Assembly: GCA_001792895.1 (NCBI GenBank)
Contig: MARA01000022.1
Coordinates: 602,142 to 666,141 of the forward strand
Length of the DNA stretch: 64,000 nt
Source of the DNA: Lentinus brumalis
Lineage: Eukaryota > Basidiomycota > Agaricomycetes > Polyporales > Polyporaceae
Reading direction: 5' to 3'
Below, piece after piece: positions 33,120 to 44,655 of the stretch. Position numbers and translations under genes: made by a program. Every line of letters begins with the position of its first letter. The first letter of the stretch is position 1. A model generated the notes under the pieces. The model was not told where the DNA came from and did not search any database. It saw only the letters and a program-made list of their open reading frames with translations.

Positions 33120-36100
33120 ACTCCCTCGATATCCATAACACGTTCCATACTACATACCCGCAATCGCCGCTGCCCTCGTACGCGTCTCTCAAGGCTCCGA
33201 GTCTGTAGGCACCGAGGATTGGCGAGTGCGCGCTTCGAGGAAGCTTCCGAACACGTCTCCTCCTCCTCCGGAGGTACTTGGCGAAATCTGTACCGTCCTG
33301 GCTCATTCCGAGGACAGGGGTTCTTTCATGATGGTGCCTTATGACGGATGGGCTGTTGTCGTGAGTGTAGACTTCCTGATTGTCTGACAGAACTATGCAC
33401 AGGTATCCTGAGGACGTCCGCCGCTCCGTCACGCCTCGTTTCTCACATTGACAACGCGCCGTTGATGGGGACACTTCATATCGTACAGGCCAGATATGCA
33501 TTCGAGTGAGTACCAGCGATTTGGTATGTCGTGACTCGTCAGAGCTTGGTATTTCACTTCGCATACATACCCGAGTCGTCATCCTGCTTCGTTGCCGCTG
33601 AGAGTCGCAGGATTGGCGGTGTAGATTAAGGATCGATGTCATACCGGTTCCTCATACCCGTAGCATCCGACCAAGTCGCATTCCAGGCGGATACCATGTT
33701 TCAAGCAAGAATCAAGCCTGAACATCCCGACATCGCCCACCGGGGTCCGGATGTCACTCACGCAACGTAGAACGACATCCAGCTTGCCATGTCGGGATGA
33801 CGTCAAGCCTCAAGATGCCTCGGATGTTCCCACTGTGAGACGAGGGCGCATAGGCCGATACATCAATCAGTGATGTAGATGGACGACCTGCGAGCCTCGT
33901 GGGACGATTCATCAATGCATCAACGCTCAGGGAAGACGTGTGTGGTCCTCGAATGGTGACGTAGTCGAGCGTCCGATGCAGATGATCTTGTCCTGTCCAT
34001 ACCGTCATGTCAGACTCTCCAGCTGAGCGTCCCTGTGCTGTAGAGCACGATGGCCAGGTTGTCCGACGTCGTCCCGGGAGACCGTCGGAATTACTGTAAG
34101 TACCCGTCTGTGTAGTTGCAGATACTACTCACCAGGAACCGAAGGACGCCTAGTACTTGTGATGTGCTCCGTGTAACATTGACGCCTGTGCGGCAGTTCA
34201 AAGGACTTTGATGCGTAGGCGTAGGTAGGCGTACATACCGCTCGAAGGGCACATCAGGCCGTATTGCATCTATCGCGTGCGGCACCTACTGCCGTCCCAG
34301 TCGTCGTACTGCGAGAGTATGTAGACGGGCTTCAACGCGCAACATGTGTTTCGGCTTCGACTCGTCGCGCGCACCCTCCTCCCTCCTCCGTGCACATCGA
34401 CCATCTCATGGCGTAGAGACATTTATTCTAGAAACTGGTTAGTAGTGTACGTGACTCCCGACCACCGGGGAAGCTCCCGAACAAGACAATATAGCCGAGT
34501 GGCACAACGGCCTAAGCACTTCGAAGAAACATGCACGGCTGCTTATTGTCTTCCTACTTCCTCAGTAGGAACAAGACCTATCCGTGCACCACGGGCGTAT
34601 ATCAGGCCCCTTCCGACATGCATCCTCTTTGCGATAGCACGCACTTATGCACCCGCGCTCACCGAACTCACCAAACATCACACTCACGCCACCCATGCAT
34701 CCCAGCGATCCCACCAGCAACTCGTCTCGCCCGACCACCAGAGGCGCGGCGCAGGCCTGCGCAGATCGTGCCACGCGCTCGCAGAACATCAATATGGGGC
34801 GCGCCATAGTGAGTATACGACGCGTAGCGCGCCAGAGAACCTGGCTCACATGCACGAACACTGGCGTAGGACTGGCTGACCGCACAGGTACACGGGGTGC
34901 TCACCACGAACCCTAGCTCTTCCACGAATGAGACTGTGACGAGCGGCGCATCGCAGTGCGTACTCTGCGTTTGTCGCTGCTGTTCATCGACCTGACGATT
35001 GGGCGTTCTTCTCGCCTAGAAGCAGCAGCGTCTCGGCCCCACCGCCGCCGCAGCCAACCGCCGCGCCGAGGAGGAGACGGATGGTGATACCACGTTTCCG
35101 GTACGGGAGGGGATGCGGCGCAATGTGACGGACCGAGCAGTGAGCTCTGTACTGTTAGGACGTCGACGAGAAGCTGTAAGCTAGAGGAGATCAAGGCACG
35201 TAGGAAACGAGTCATGTGCAGAACGCACCGTATGTTCAATCTTTCGTTTGAGCTGTTGTGCGTCTCACGGGGCAGCTCCTCTGGAACCTGGTTGTTGGAT
35301 GGCCTGCGGCGAGGAATGTCTTTTGAGGAGTTCAACATGGTGATGGACGAAAGATGCGAGTGATGTCCGCCTAGTCTGAGGCTGATCGTAGCGGTGTGCG
35401 CGCGGAGGCATCCCTTGCAAAGCCGCCTGAGGCTGCAGTTGAGTCCAGACGTTGAACACGACGTACATGGCGTCGGCCCTCGGGACTGTCAACTTCAGGG
35501 TCCAGGTCAGGTAATGGGGTATTCTCCGCCCCTTGGACGTGAGAGGTTCCACGACAATCGTCCAGAAGTCCGCACGACGCTACTGAGTCCGCACCGAGGA
35601 GCCCGCACCGTTCTCAGTGAGAATTCAAACCCACAAGTGTGGCCACGGATACAGTATCGCAAGCGAGGAGAGGCTCATGCGTCCTATCGACTTCTCTTCT
35701 CTGTCTTGTGTCAGCAGTCGCGCGTAAGGACGACGAGAGCGTGTCATCTCGATGTGGCCGGCGGTTCTGACGACCTGCCGGAAGCAATTCAGCATCTCAA
35801 CGTCGATAAATGACCGACTCACCGTGATGACACGAGCGTCATGGTGGCTTATGCGCAGATCTGCTTCCCCAAAGAATCGTCGAACCCTGGTCGAACCCAC
35901 GGCGGAATGTTGGGAAAAGAAAATCTATGGACGCGTCGGTCAGTTCGCGTGGTGCACTCGAATCGAACGTCAGCATTGTTCGTAAAGATCTTACCGCCGA
36001 AGATCGTCGGAAGACTCGAAAGCACGGGCGTGTCGCATGTTACGCGGCGTAGAAGTATGCCTCCAAGTTCACGTACACATACGCGACACAGAACTTTCGT

Positions 36101-36240
36101 CGCGTCTGAAAGCTTGAAGTCTACGCTTTCAGAAATTCACGAAGAAGGCTAGAGCCAAGCGGTGAGCAAAACTGCAGTGGCCCATTGTATTGTGTGCAAC
36201 AGTTCACGATGCGTGGCCCGAGGGCCACAGTCAAAGCGTA
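33120..36240. other. Three-kilobase stretch without a recognised gene
   Basis: ORFs on both strands (for example 32887-33642 and 34346-34879) are not supported by motifs or splice patterns. The part 35640-36160 resembles 40150-40560 and seems to be a duplicated relic. No receptor-like seven-helix protein was seen. Confidence 0.4.
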
Positions 36241-36282
36241 CGCGCGTATAAGAGCCTCTGCATGCAGGCCTCGCCTCCCTAC

Positions 36283-37197
36283 ATGCAAAGAAAACAACGC
36301 ACCTCATCCAATACTAGGACTCGAACGGCGAAGACGATGCACGCATCCATCCGCCTTCCCGCTGCTGGCACAGCTGCAGCCCGTGTCGCGCGCCGGCCTT
36401 CACAGTCTGCAAGTGGCAACGGTGGCTGCGACTGTGCACGCCTCCAGGTTCAGGACAGGCCCGCCACGGAGGCCAAAGAAGAGGCCGGCCGGCCGAGGGC
36501 TTTAATGTCCCTCGAGAACTTCACCGGGCAGCTGATGGCAGAATGGGTGCGCTCCTTCTCCTGTCTCACACGAGACGCGACGCTGACAACCCGTCCCACC
36601 ACCCTCAGCAGCGCGACTCGGACTCTGACTCCGCAGGCGCAAAGCTCACGCTCACGCTCTGCGGCCAGCCCCGCGCGTGCAAGCAGTACGTCCCTTCACA
36701 CCCCAGCGGAGTATATGAAGCACAGAACACTCACCACACACTTCCAGGAGACGCCTCTTCCCCGAGCGGCGCCAGTTCAAGATCCGGGGCACCGACCGGC
36801 ACGTCATCTGGTACAAGACCGCCGACCCCGCCCCGCTCACGGCCCCGCCCGCGCACCTCCTCCGGCCCCAGCACCACGCGCTGTACGTGCACGGGCACCG
36901 ACGCGGCGTCCAGGCGTGGATGTACTGCTCGACCGCGAGGGAGGGCGAGGGGACTAGGAATGGGAATGAGGATGAGAATGGAGAGAGCGAGCAGGGGACA
37001 GCCTCGGGCGAGGGAAGGGGGCGAGCGAGCGCGAGTGGAGGCGGACGTACGAGGGGCAGGAGCATCCGGACCTCGACGGTTACGTGCTGCATTTCTTGGA
37101 GAGCGGCGCGCCACGGTGGGTCCGGAACGTCTCGGCGAAGGCGTATGAGAAGGCGCAGAGGAAGCGGATGGCGATGGCAACGAAGGAGCTGGCATGA
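36283..37197 (+). pseudogene. Unknown-family member A (four paralogues in the window), frameshifted
   Basis: Exons 36283-36546, 36609-36685 and 36748-37197. The conserved C-terminal domain reads RRLFPERRQFKIRGTDRHVI, WYKTADPAPL, then LYVHGHRRGVQAWMYCS. After a Glu/Gly-rich stretch the frame changes between about 36960 and 37040 and continues as EGQEHPDLDGYVLHFLESGA and PRWVRN to the stop at 37195. Members B, C and D share this domain plan. The function is unknown. The start is uncertain; a TATA-like TATAAGA lies at 36247-36253. The frame change suggests decay or a sequence error. Confidence 0.6.
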
Positions 37198-38000
37198 AGG
37201 AGCGAAGACTTGGTAGGCCACATTTTGAGTCACGACATGAAGAGATCTTGGAGGATATCGGACGCGTAAACACCTGCGTTGCTCTCTCTGCTGCATGCTG
37301 GTCGATGTACAACTACTAGCTCAGTAGCGTTATGCCCTGTACTACAGATATGAGGATGCATACATCAGTAACAAGTCAGCCACTCACATGTGCATGCGGC
37401 TCCGCTCATACAGCGAGTGAGAACGATGCGGAACCTGCTCATCGTATGTAGATTCCGATGAACATTGAACAGCTGAGGAAGGTCGTCGTTCAAACTCAGG
37501 TTGCGCGGTATGTGAGAAGGGCACCGCTGGCCTAGCCTGGCGGAGGCGACGGGGCGCCCGGCGAAAAGCGCTCCAGCGGGCCGGCTGCTCATGAGTTCCT
37601 GCATGCCGTCTCAGCTCTCAACTGCCGCTGCGTAAACTCGAGCTCACCTTATGCACCTGGCGGATCTAGTACTGTAGTGTACACTCCCAGGGTGTGAGAG
37701 AGATGGCATGGTATCAGAGGACGTGCCATAATATTAATTCGACTCGAACGGTCACAAAACAAGTTTATACGATGAGAATGTTCTCAAACGGGAACTGAAA
37801 CCACCCAAACAAAGCAGTCCGAGTAGCGAAGGCATCCGATCTATGCGAGTGGCGGGTGGCGGCAGGCAGCGGCGCATCAGAGGTTAGAGCTCCCGGCTCC
37901 TTGTCGCGCTTGTCCCGATCCTTTGTGCCACCCTAGACGTCCGCGCTAACAACTGACACATCAGACACTCGTCCTCACCGATATAAGAGGCGTACTGACC
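37198..38000. other. Intergenic region between family members A and B
   Basis: No gene recognised. The part 37630-38000 is similar to 41310-41658, the 3' flank of member C, which shows that B and C were duplicated together with downstream DNA. Confidence 0.5.
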
Positions 38001-39172
38001 TCACATCACCGTCGTCTTCATCATCGCCTTCATCTGCATCTTCTTCTGGTAGCTCCTCACCGCCGCCTTACCCGCCCACCTCGGCCGGTCGCCCTCCAAG
38101 ACATGCAGACTGTGCCCGTCCAGGCTCGGGTGCTCGTGACCGATATGGACGCGCTCCCAGCGTCCGCTCTCGTTCGAGGTCGTCGGCTCGCCTGAGTCCC
38201 AGTCCGGGGCCCTCGGGGTCAGCTCGTCCTCGAACCACATCCACATGCAGAGGCCGCTCTTGTCTCGGTGCAGGTAGAGGAAGCCATGCTCGACGTCCAG
38301 GCCAGCCCGGGGAGAGCGGATCACGTGATCTGCCCTGGTGCTGTACCATCTGGTGTACAGCTCGCGACCGTGGAGTTTAGCCTCCCCGACGGTGATAGGG
38401 AGAGTTTTCCTGTCGATACCAGACAGTGAGTATATGCCGATCCTGATCATCCTGAAGATCACGGTACTCACCCAGTCTCTTCATCCGTGAGGGCTGTCCC
38501 GTCCTCGGCCTCGTGCGATGTAGCGGTAGCATGTTGTCCGGCGGCCGTACCTAGAACGACAGTCTGCTGTGCGCTCCGGCCTGCGGGCTGGGCTTGTACG
38601 GCAGCGTCGTTGCTCCGCAGAAGACACTCGGGCTGTCGTCCAAGCTGCCCTGGTGGTCGCAAGGCGGCGTCGACCAGTGATGCAACCGGAGGCAGTCGCG
38701 AAGCACCGCCGCGCTCCTCAGCTGCAGATTGCACGGATCAGTACCACACAAGAGAAGGCAGATGCGACTGTAATCATACCGGCGACCGGCGTGGGCGGAG
38801 GAGTGTTCCGAACTGTGGAGGGGACAACTCTACAGCGCGTTGATGAGTCAAAGACGAACTGTTCCGCCGGTTCTGGACTCAGGAAAACGTACGGAGAAAG
38901 TACCGCAGGACGACCTTGGGCCACCTTAAACTGGGCGGGACCAAGGCCAGATACGAGGGTAAACTTGGTCGTACAGTCCTGGTGACGTGCCAATATGCCC
39001 TCCGCTGTAAGCGAAATAGTCGGCAGAGGGTAAATCGAGCACTACTCACGGAGGACAGCGAAAGACCACTCGCAGCTGGCACCGTCAGGCGACCCATGTG
39101 GAAAGTGAGGAGGCCCTGGGCGACGGCCGGCGAGCCATACGGTGTCTTCGACGTACGCGCACCGTCAGTCAT
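38001..39172 (-). CDS. Unknown-family member B (333 aa)
   Basis: Exons 39172-39050, 38999-38780, 38721-38472 and 38409-38001 join in phase. The N-terminal half is low in complexity (Pro, Ala, Gln rich). The C-terminal domain reads KTLPITVGEAKLHGRELYTR, WYSTRADHVI, FLYLHRDKSGLCMWMWFEDE, then HPSLDGHSLHVLEGDRPRW and a basic tail. Member C has nearly the same order. No signal peptide or known catalytic motif; the repeated pattern of aromatic residues suggests a small beta-rich fold (inference). Possibly nuclear because of the basic tail, but this is weak. Confidence 0.65.
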
Positions 39173-40551
39173 GGGTGGAGTGAGTGGGCGCGGGTGGGCG
39201 CTGCAAGAAGCGGATAGACTGGCGGAATGCCGAGAGCTCGCGTCCGACCCTGCTTGGCAGTGCGGATGATGGCCGGGAGGCTCGAAGAGAGTGGAGGGGA
39301 ATGCGCATTGCGGTCCATCCGGGGCCGGGGCACGCGGTTTATATCCCGTTGGACCAGCGATGTCTGTGTTTGCGCACTCTGCCGAATTTTCTTTTTTTTC
39401 ACGATAGACGTAGCAAGCCCGCACATCACTCCTGCAAGGGATCGTGTACCTGGACCTGAACCGAGGGAACGGGCAGTCCGATGCGGGAGGAGAAGTGCCC
39501 GCGGATTTTGAAGACCCCCTTCGACCTACAGGCATTGGAATGTGAGCAGGGGTCTCAAGCATACATCACAACCACAGTCACGCTCGATATAGAAAGGCGA
39601 TGGCCTTGTTCACGCAGATCGCGATCTACCTGCCAGACAGAGTTCGAAGACGTACCTGGAGGATTGGGTCCGTCGCAACGACCCGGAGTTCGGACTTAAC
39701 ATGCGTACGTTGCGTGTCTCATGGGCGATGCAGCGAGAGAAGCTGTATCCGAGAACCGGATGGTCGACCCGTCGGTCTGGCATTCGAAACTGTTTGGTAT
39801 GAGATACGGAAGGTGCGGTCTTGATGACTGGGACAACCCTTGCTCGTGCTGAATTTGTGCCTGTGCACGTTCGCACGAAGCCCAGCAATCGTCGCAGGCT
39901 AGGAACGCTCAGATCTGCATGTATGCATCTTGAGCGAGCATCCAATCCCGCGTCGGTCCCACTGCGCACTGCAATGGTGACCGTGTCTCTGAAAGGCTGG
40001 ATTAGAATCCTGTTCTGTGTAATGCATACGCGCAGATCAATTTTGGACGGTAGAGAGCCTCACCTGGTATTGACATCGATAATTCCGATGTTGCCGGGGA
40101 ACGGGAACGCAGACGTCGACGAGACGTCGGGCCCACTGTGGACATCGCGCGCCGCTGTGACCACTTGCCAGCTGAACAAAATTGGACGAGATCCTTGCGC
40201 AATGCGTCCGGTCGAGTCTGTGTTCTTTCCCGGCGTCAGCAGTCGAGCGTAAAGACGAAAAGAGCGTGTCATCTTGATGTGGCCGGACGTTTCGACGATC
40301 TGCTGGCAGGATCTCAGCAATACAACACGAAGAACTTGTCCCACTCACCATGATGACACTCCAGTCATCACAATGACACGTATATGTGCTTCCTGAATCT
40401 CGTCGAATACTCGGTATGATGCATGACGTTTGCAGGTGACGCGAGCTCGAGAAAACGTACAAGTCAGAATTCAGATGTGGATCCGTGGACGCGTCCGAGA
40501 TCAGAGAATGTGCGTACAGTGTTCTAAAGGGCGCTCGAAGAACTCGGAATC
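39173..40551. other. Intergenic region with possible gene relics
   Basis: Between member B and the MITE. A stretch at 39640-39810 and the plus-strand ORF 39821-40252 have coding-like character in parts, but no domain was recognised and frames are broken. The part 40150-40551 is a diverged copy of 35640-36160. Confidence 0.35.
39338..39344 (-). promoter_or_regulatory. TATA-like box upstream of member B
   Basis: ATATAAA on the minus strand in the context GGGATATAAACC, 166 bases before the ATG. Member C has a closely similar element. Confidence 0.4.
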
Positions 40552-41175
40552 GTTGAGCGTAGTGAATTGCAAGTCCCGGCTCGGCCTGAAGCCCGGGGCT
40601 TGGGCTCGGCTTCAGACGGCTCGGGCTTGCTCAAACCTCAGGCCGGGCCCTGAGGACGTCTCAGGCCGAGCCGAGGGCTCGTCCCGGCCTGAGCCACGGC
40701 TTGCGGTGAGTGACAAGCGCCATGGAAGGATACTCATTGAGGCGTTGATTTGACACCTGTTTTACTGACATCCGGTCAATTTAGTACATCAATAGTGCTC
40801 CGGGGACGGAGAACACATCTATGGAGTATGCACAGCCTTGTCTGGGCACTTACAAGGATGCTCGCATGCCGGACAATGCTCGCTACATGGTCGTGTTGCA
40901 GCGGTTGGCCTGTTGTATCACTGTGAGTTGTTACCCACGCCGATATGGTCGAGTTTCTGACCCATTTAAGGCCCTCATCCAGCCGTCTACTGTGCTCACA
41001 GGCAGAGCGTCAAAGCCCCGGCCTGACGGCTCGGCTCGGGCTTGCCAAAAGTCCAAGCCGAGCCGTCAGGCCCTCAGAAGCCCCCAGTAGGGCCCGTCCC
41101 GTCCCGGCCTCAGTGGGGGCTCGGCCTCACGGCTTGACGGCCTGAGGCCGGGACTTGCAAGTCACTAGTTGAGCG
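40552..41175. mobile_element. 608-bp hAT-like MITE with 8-bp target-site duplication
   Basis: The element spans 40560-41167. Its ends are inverted repeats of 21 bases with one mismatch: TAGTGAATTGCAAGTCCCGGC at the left, and its complement with C for A at the right. Both sides are flanked by the direct repeat GTTGAGCG (40552-40559 and 41168-41175). An 8-bp duplication and a TAGTG-type end are typical of the hAT superfamily. The inside is GC-rich with many short GGCTCGG/CCGAGCC units near each end and no transposase, so it is non-autonomous. Confidence 0.8.
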
Positions 41176-41239
41176 ATGATAACCTCGAGGGACTCTGCCC
41201 ATACGAGACTCCGACGAACAGCTGAGCCTGGAGCGCGTT

Positions 41240-41290
41240 GTGGTCAAGCTTCAAGCTCAAGCTCAAGCTCAAGCTTCAAGCTTTCAAGCC
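41240..41290. repeat. AAGCTC simple repeat
   Basis: About five 6-base units (AAGCTC) are bounded by CTTCAAGCTT-like sequence, just right of the MITE and near the 3' flank of member C. Confidence 0.75.
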
Positions 41291-41658
41291 TTATAAATAT
41301 ATGCAGCTGTGCAAGCTCGAGCTCACTATATGCGCCTTGGGACGACCAGTAAGCAGAGATGTGCACTCCCAGGGTCTGAGCGAAACAAATCAATACTTAG
41401 AATGAGAAGGCCAAACACAAAAACCCCGAACAAAGTAGCCCGAGGCAGCACAATCCATCCGATCCCGTGCGAGTGACGAGTGGCGACCGGCGGCAGGCAG
41501 CGGCGCATCAGATCTTCAGAGCTCCCGGCTCCGAGTCTTGTCCCTTCTCCCTTTGTGCTGCCTTCAACGACGTCCGCACTGCCGATCGTAATATCAGCCT
41601 CTCGGTACGCATATAAGCAGAGATACGACTCGGCCGCAAACAATACTCACCTCACTCC

Positions 41659-42833
41659 TCAAAACGCCGTCTTCATCCGCTCCTTCATCCTCATCTTCTT
41701 CTGGTAGCTCCTCACCGCATCCTTCCCCGCCCACCGCGGCCGGTCGCTCTCAAGGACATGCAAGCTGTGCTTCTCCAAGCTCGGGTGCGCATGCCCAGTT
41801 TGCACGCGCTCCCAGCGCCCGCTCTCGCTCGACGTCGTCGGCTCGTCCGACACCCTCGGGCACTGCTCGTCGTCGAACCACATCCACATGCGCAAGCCGC
41901 CCTTGCGGGCCCGATGCAGGTAGAGGTAGCCGTGTTCGACGTGCAGGCCTGCGCGTGGAGCGCGGATCGGGTGCTTCGCGTTGGTGCTGTACCAGTTGGT
42001 GTATAGCTCGTGGCCGCGGATCTTGGCCTCTCCAGTCTCGATGGGCAGATTTCTCCTGCGAGAAACGTAAACAAATGAGGTAAGTAACAAATAGTACGAT
42101 TTCTGATTGGTGACACAAACCCTGTCTCTTCATCCGTCAGGGGGTCTCCTGCTGGGACTGGGCCCGCTGAGATGACGGTTCCACATTTCGAGCGTCCGCA
42201 TGAGAGGCTGTACTGCCCTCTGCGCCCTGGCGTGCGAAGGCCGTAGGTTGAACATGGCTCTGCGCGGGAGCATCGGGCTGCCCACCGCGCTGCCTTGATT
42301 GCCCGGCGCCGACGCTCTGCAGCGTATCCGAGTCACCCGTGGGGACCTCACGTGGTAGCAGCAGAACGTTATTGCGCTCCTCCACCGGAGGCTGCAGCCG
42401 ACCAGGCCCCTGTTGAGCGAGCGACGCATCTCCGTTGATGGTGCTGGCATGGGGCCACAGCTCAGCACTTCGGGCGAAGTGCGGGACAGCTCTGGTGGGT
42501 CTGCATCAGTTATCGCATATTCAAGAGAGAAGGCTCCCACAGCAAGACTAACGGAGGTGCGGACAAAGGAGGCCCAGCAGATGCCGTGTTCTGCGGCGTT
42601 GCGCCCAGTGCCAACGTGAGGGCGGCTTGCACGGCCTGCCAATCCTATGGAATCGTGTAAGCCGTCGTCCTCGACCAAGAGTAAAGTTGGGTGCGCACAA
42701 TGGACACTGATATTCTGCTCGGAGGCATCATTACGGGCCCCATAGCGAAGGTGGAGGCACCGTGAAGGGCGGCCGGTGGACCATAGTACGGGACAGACGT
42801 TCCGCTGGGTACGGGCGAGAGTTGTTCGTGCAT
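41659..42833 (-). pseudogene. Unknown-family member C, probably frameshifted
   Basis: The last exon 42055-41659 reads RNLPIETGEAKIRGHELYTN, WYSTNAKHPI, LYLHRARKGGLRMWMWFDDE and HPSLEKHSLHVLESDRPRW, nearly the same as member B. The exon before it ends with DPLTDEETG at a donor near 42111, while its Gln-rich part (to about 42410) runs in another frame; one C seems to be missing in the C run at 42138-42142. A likely first exon starts at 42833 (MHEQLSPVPS). Exons between 42410 and 42650 are unresolved. Confidence 0.6.
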
Positions 42834-42977
42834 CTTGACGACAGCAAGTTTCGATAGCGGGTAGGATGTAGAGGCAGCTTGCTTGAGGGGACGTCGACTC
42901 GCGTCCGAGGAGAGCGGGAAGTGGATGAGAGGCGGGGGATGTCGATGCGGTCTAAGTACCCGCGGCCGAGCTGGGGG

Positions 42978-42984
42978 TTTATAT
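42978..42984 (-). promoter_or_regulatory. TATA-like box upstream of member C
   Basis: ATATAAA on the minus strand in the context GGATATAAACCC, 145 bases before the ATG. It matches the element upstream of member B. Confidence 0.4.
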
Positions 42985-43095
42985 CCTTCCCCAGCCAGGC
43001 TTGCGTTCAGTTCATCGAGATCGACGCTGTTTGATCTGCAGTCAAAATCTCCTCTGCCAGAGTTTCGGACGCCGCACGCGCAGTCTCGCTGGGGA

Positions 43096-43539
43096 TCAAC
43101 AATTCGGACGACAAGGAACAAGAGGTTCGCTCCCTTCACGCCGTTTGTTCGGACTCGCGGTATGTGAAGACGAAGACTGGACGGATCGTATTGAGGACTG
43201 TTCGATTGTGCTTTGGATCGGCGACGCAACGAGAGTAGCATATCCATGAACGGAAATGGCGGACCCAGATTCGAGGCACGATGGCCGGGGACCTAGCAAG
43301 GGGAAGGCTTCTCGGGTGGCACAACGTCCCTCCTCGTGTGTCGCGTGCATCGTGCGCGTCCCAGCTATGTTCACCGCAAGGGACTGTAAGCATTGCATCA
43401 GCGAGACACCGTCTGTGTGATTGACGCACTGTGACTTGGGGACTCTGCTGCCGGAAGAGCTGCTGCCGGCAGAGGATGTCGATGAGCTCGATGTCGTATT
43501 GTCCATGATGTCCGTAGCTACGGCCGGGCTGACGTTCAA
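43096..43539 (-). CDS. Possible small hypothetical protein with Ser-rich N-terminus
   Basis: A 147-codon ORF starts MNVSPAVATD (or MDNTTSSSST from 43506). A TATAAG element lies 43 bases upstream of the first Met (43582-43587, minus strand). The Ser-rich part is followed by a region without known motif. Introns are possible and the C-terminal half may be in the wrong frame. Support is weak. Confidence 0.25.
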   Translation of the reverse strand: MNVSPAVATDIMDNTTSSSSTSSAGSSSSGSRVPKSQCVNHTDGVSLMQCLQSLAVNIAGTRTMHATHEEGRCATREAFPLLGPRPSCLESGSAISVHGYATLVASPIQSTIEQSSIRSVQSSSSHTASPNKRREGSEPLVPCRPNC

Positions 43540-43783
43540 CGACGTCGGCGACCTAATACGTGACGTCTTTCAGCGTCTTCTCTTATAGGAACGTCGATGA
43601 TGTCAGACGAGGGCCACAGATCCTTCGCCCGATTCCAGCGCTCTGCATCGGCAAGCAACGGACGCATCCTTTTCGCCCTGCCGTCATCCTGGCGAGATGA
43701 TAACGCTGCTGGATTTTCGAGGTACGTTTCCGAGATGGTATGCCACCAAGAAAGTCTGGTTTAGGATCATGGTATTGATTACT

Positions 43784-44200
43784 GGACGACTATCCGTAGG
43801 GAATTTAGACACAGATCCTTCTAAATGTCGGAGATCAATAGTGTGACGACCTCGGTAGGTCTGCGAGCGACCAAACCGTAAGGCATCCAAGTGCCAGTTT
43901 AGACACAGTCGGGCGAGACATGGCAAGCGACGCAAGATGCCAAAACCAGCGAGAGAAGCATGGTCTGGAGGCTCGGAAGAGCCTCGGATTGCTACTTTCT
44001 AAAGTTTAGAAATCTGGAGAGGGGGTCAGACCCCCTCTCCAGATTTTAGCGTTTGGAATCGCTTACAAGTCGGACGGAGCTTCAAGCGAAATCTGGAGGG
44101 ATTGTCCAGACGAGGTCTGTCACGCTCGAGCTCCGACTTCCTCCGAGTTGGAGTTTAGAACTTCTAAACCTGTGTCTAAATCCCTTACGGATAGTCGTCC
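43784..44200. repeat. Foldback element with long terminal inverted repeats and central palindrome
   Basis: The left arm (from 43784, GGACGACTATCCGTAGGG...) is repeated in inverted form at the right end (to 44200), over about 30 well-matched bases ending in TTTAGACACAG, with weaker pairing beyond. In the middle a near-perfect palindrome lies at about 44010-44047 (AATCTGGAGAGGGGGTC/GACCCCCTCTCCAGATT). Together this looks like a 417-bp MITE-like foldback element. No target-site duplication could be fixed. Confidence 0.6.
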
Positions 44201-44572
44201 ACTTGCAAGATTCCAAGGGTCAGAATCAGTCAGAATCTCTCAGTTCTCGATCCCGCAGCGTCGGTTGCTGGGCGGTCCTAGAAGAGACCAGCAAAGCCCC
44301 CATGTCCTTTGTGCGCCGTCTCGAGACTAGAACTCCAGTCTCTGCTTTGTGTCGACAGAAGTGCACGAGGGAGTTGTGCCACACATTTGAGCCACCCGGT
44401 ATCTGTAGTTGCGTCTTCGACGAGCCAGAAGCCTTCTCTCTAGTCCAGAACTCAAAACGCTCTGACTCATGCTGACCTCTAGCAGAAGCAGAAGCTTATC
44501 CACACGGTAGGAGGAGAAGTCGCCCGGAATAGGTCAACGGATGAACCACACGAGGCACGAGTGGCACCTTAG

Positions 44573-44578
44573 TATATA
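44573..44578 (+). promoter_or_regulatory. TATA box of member D
   Basis: TATATA within AGTATATAAG, 83 bases before the ATG at 44656. Confidence 0.5.
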
Positions 44579-44655
44579 AGTAACCTCACTCCCTTCCGGG
44601 GGAGCAGGCCACAACGGTATCCTCTCCGAACACACACACTGTTTATATTGCCGAC

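Noticed and set aside
33879..33959. 26-codon plus-strand ORF starting MDDL with CVV near its end
   Set aside because: It ends CVVLEW without a CaaX box or a splice site that would make one, so it is not a pheromone candidate.
34492..34502. tRNA A-box-like TAGCCGAGTGG
   Set aside because: No B-box (GGTTCGANTCC) and no acceptor stem at the proper distance downstream.
33120..36240. STE3-type pheromone receptor expected near the pheromone genes
   Set aside because: No seven-helix pattern or typical receptor motif was found on either strand; the receptor may lie outside the window.
36316..36326. GGACTCGAAC, complement of a tRNA B-box
   Set aside because: No A-box or cloverleaf on the minus strand; probably chance.
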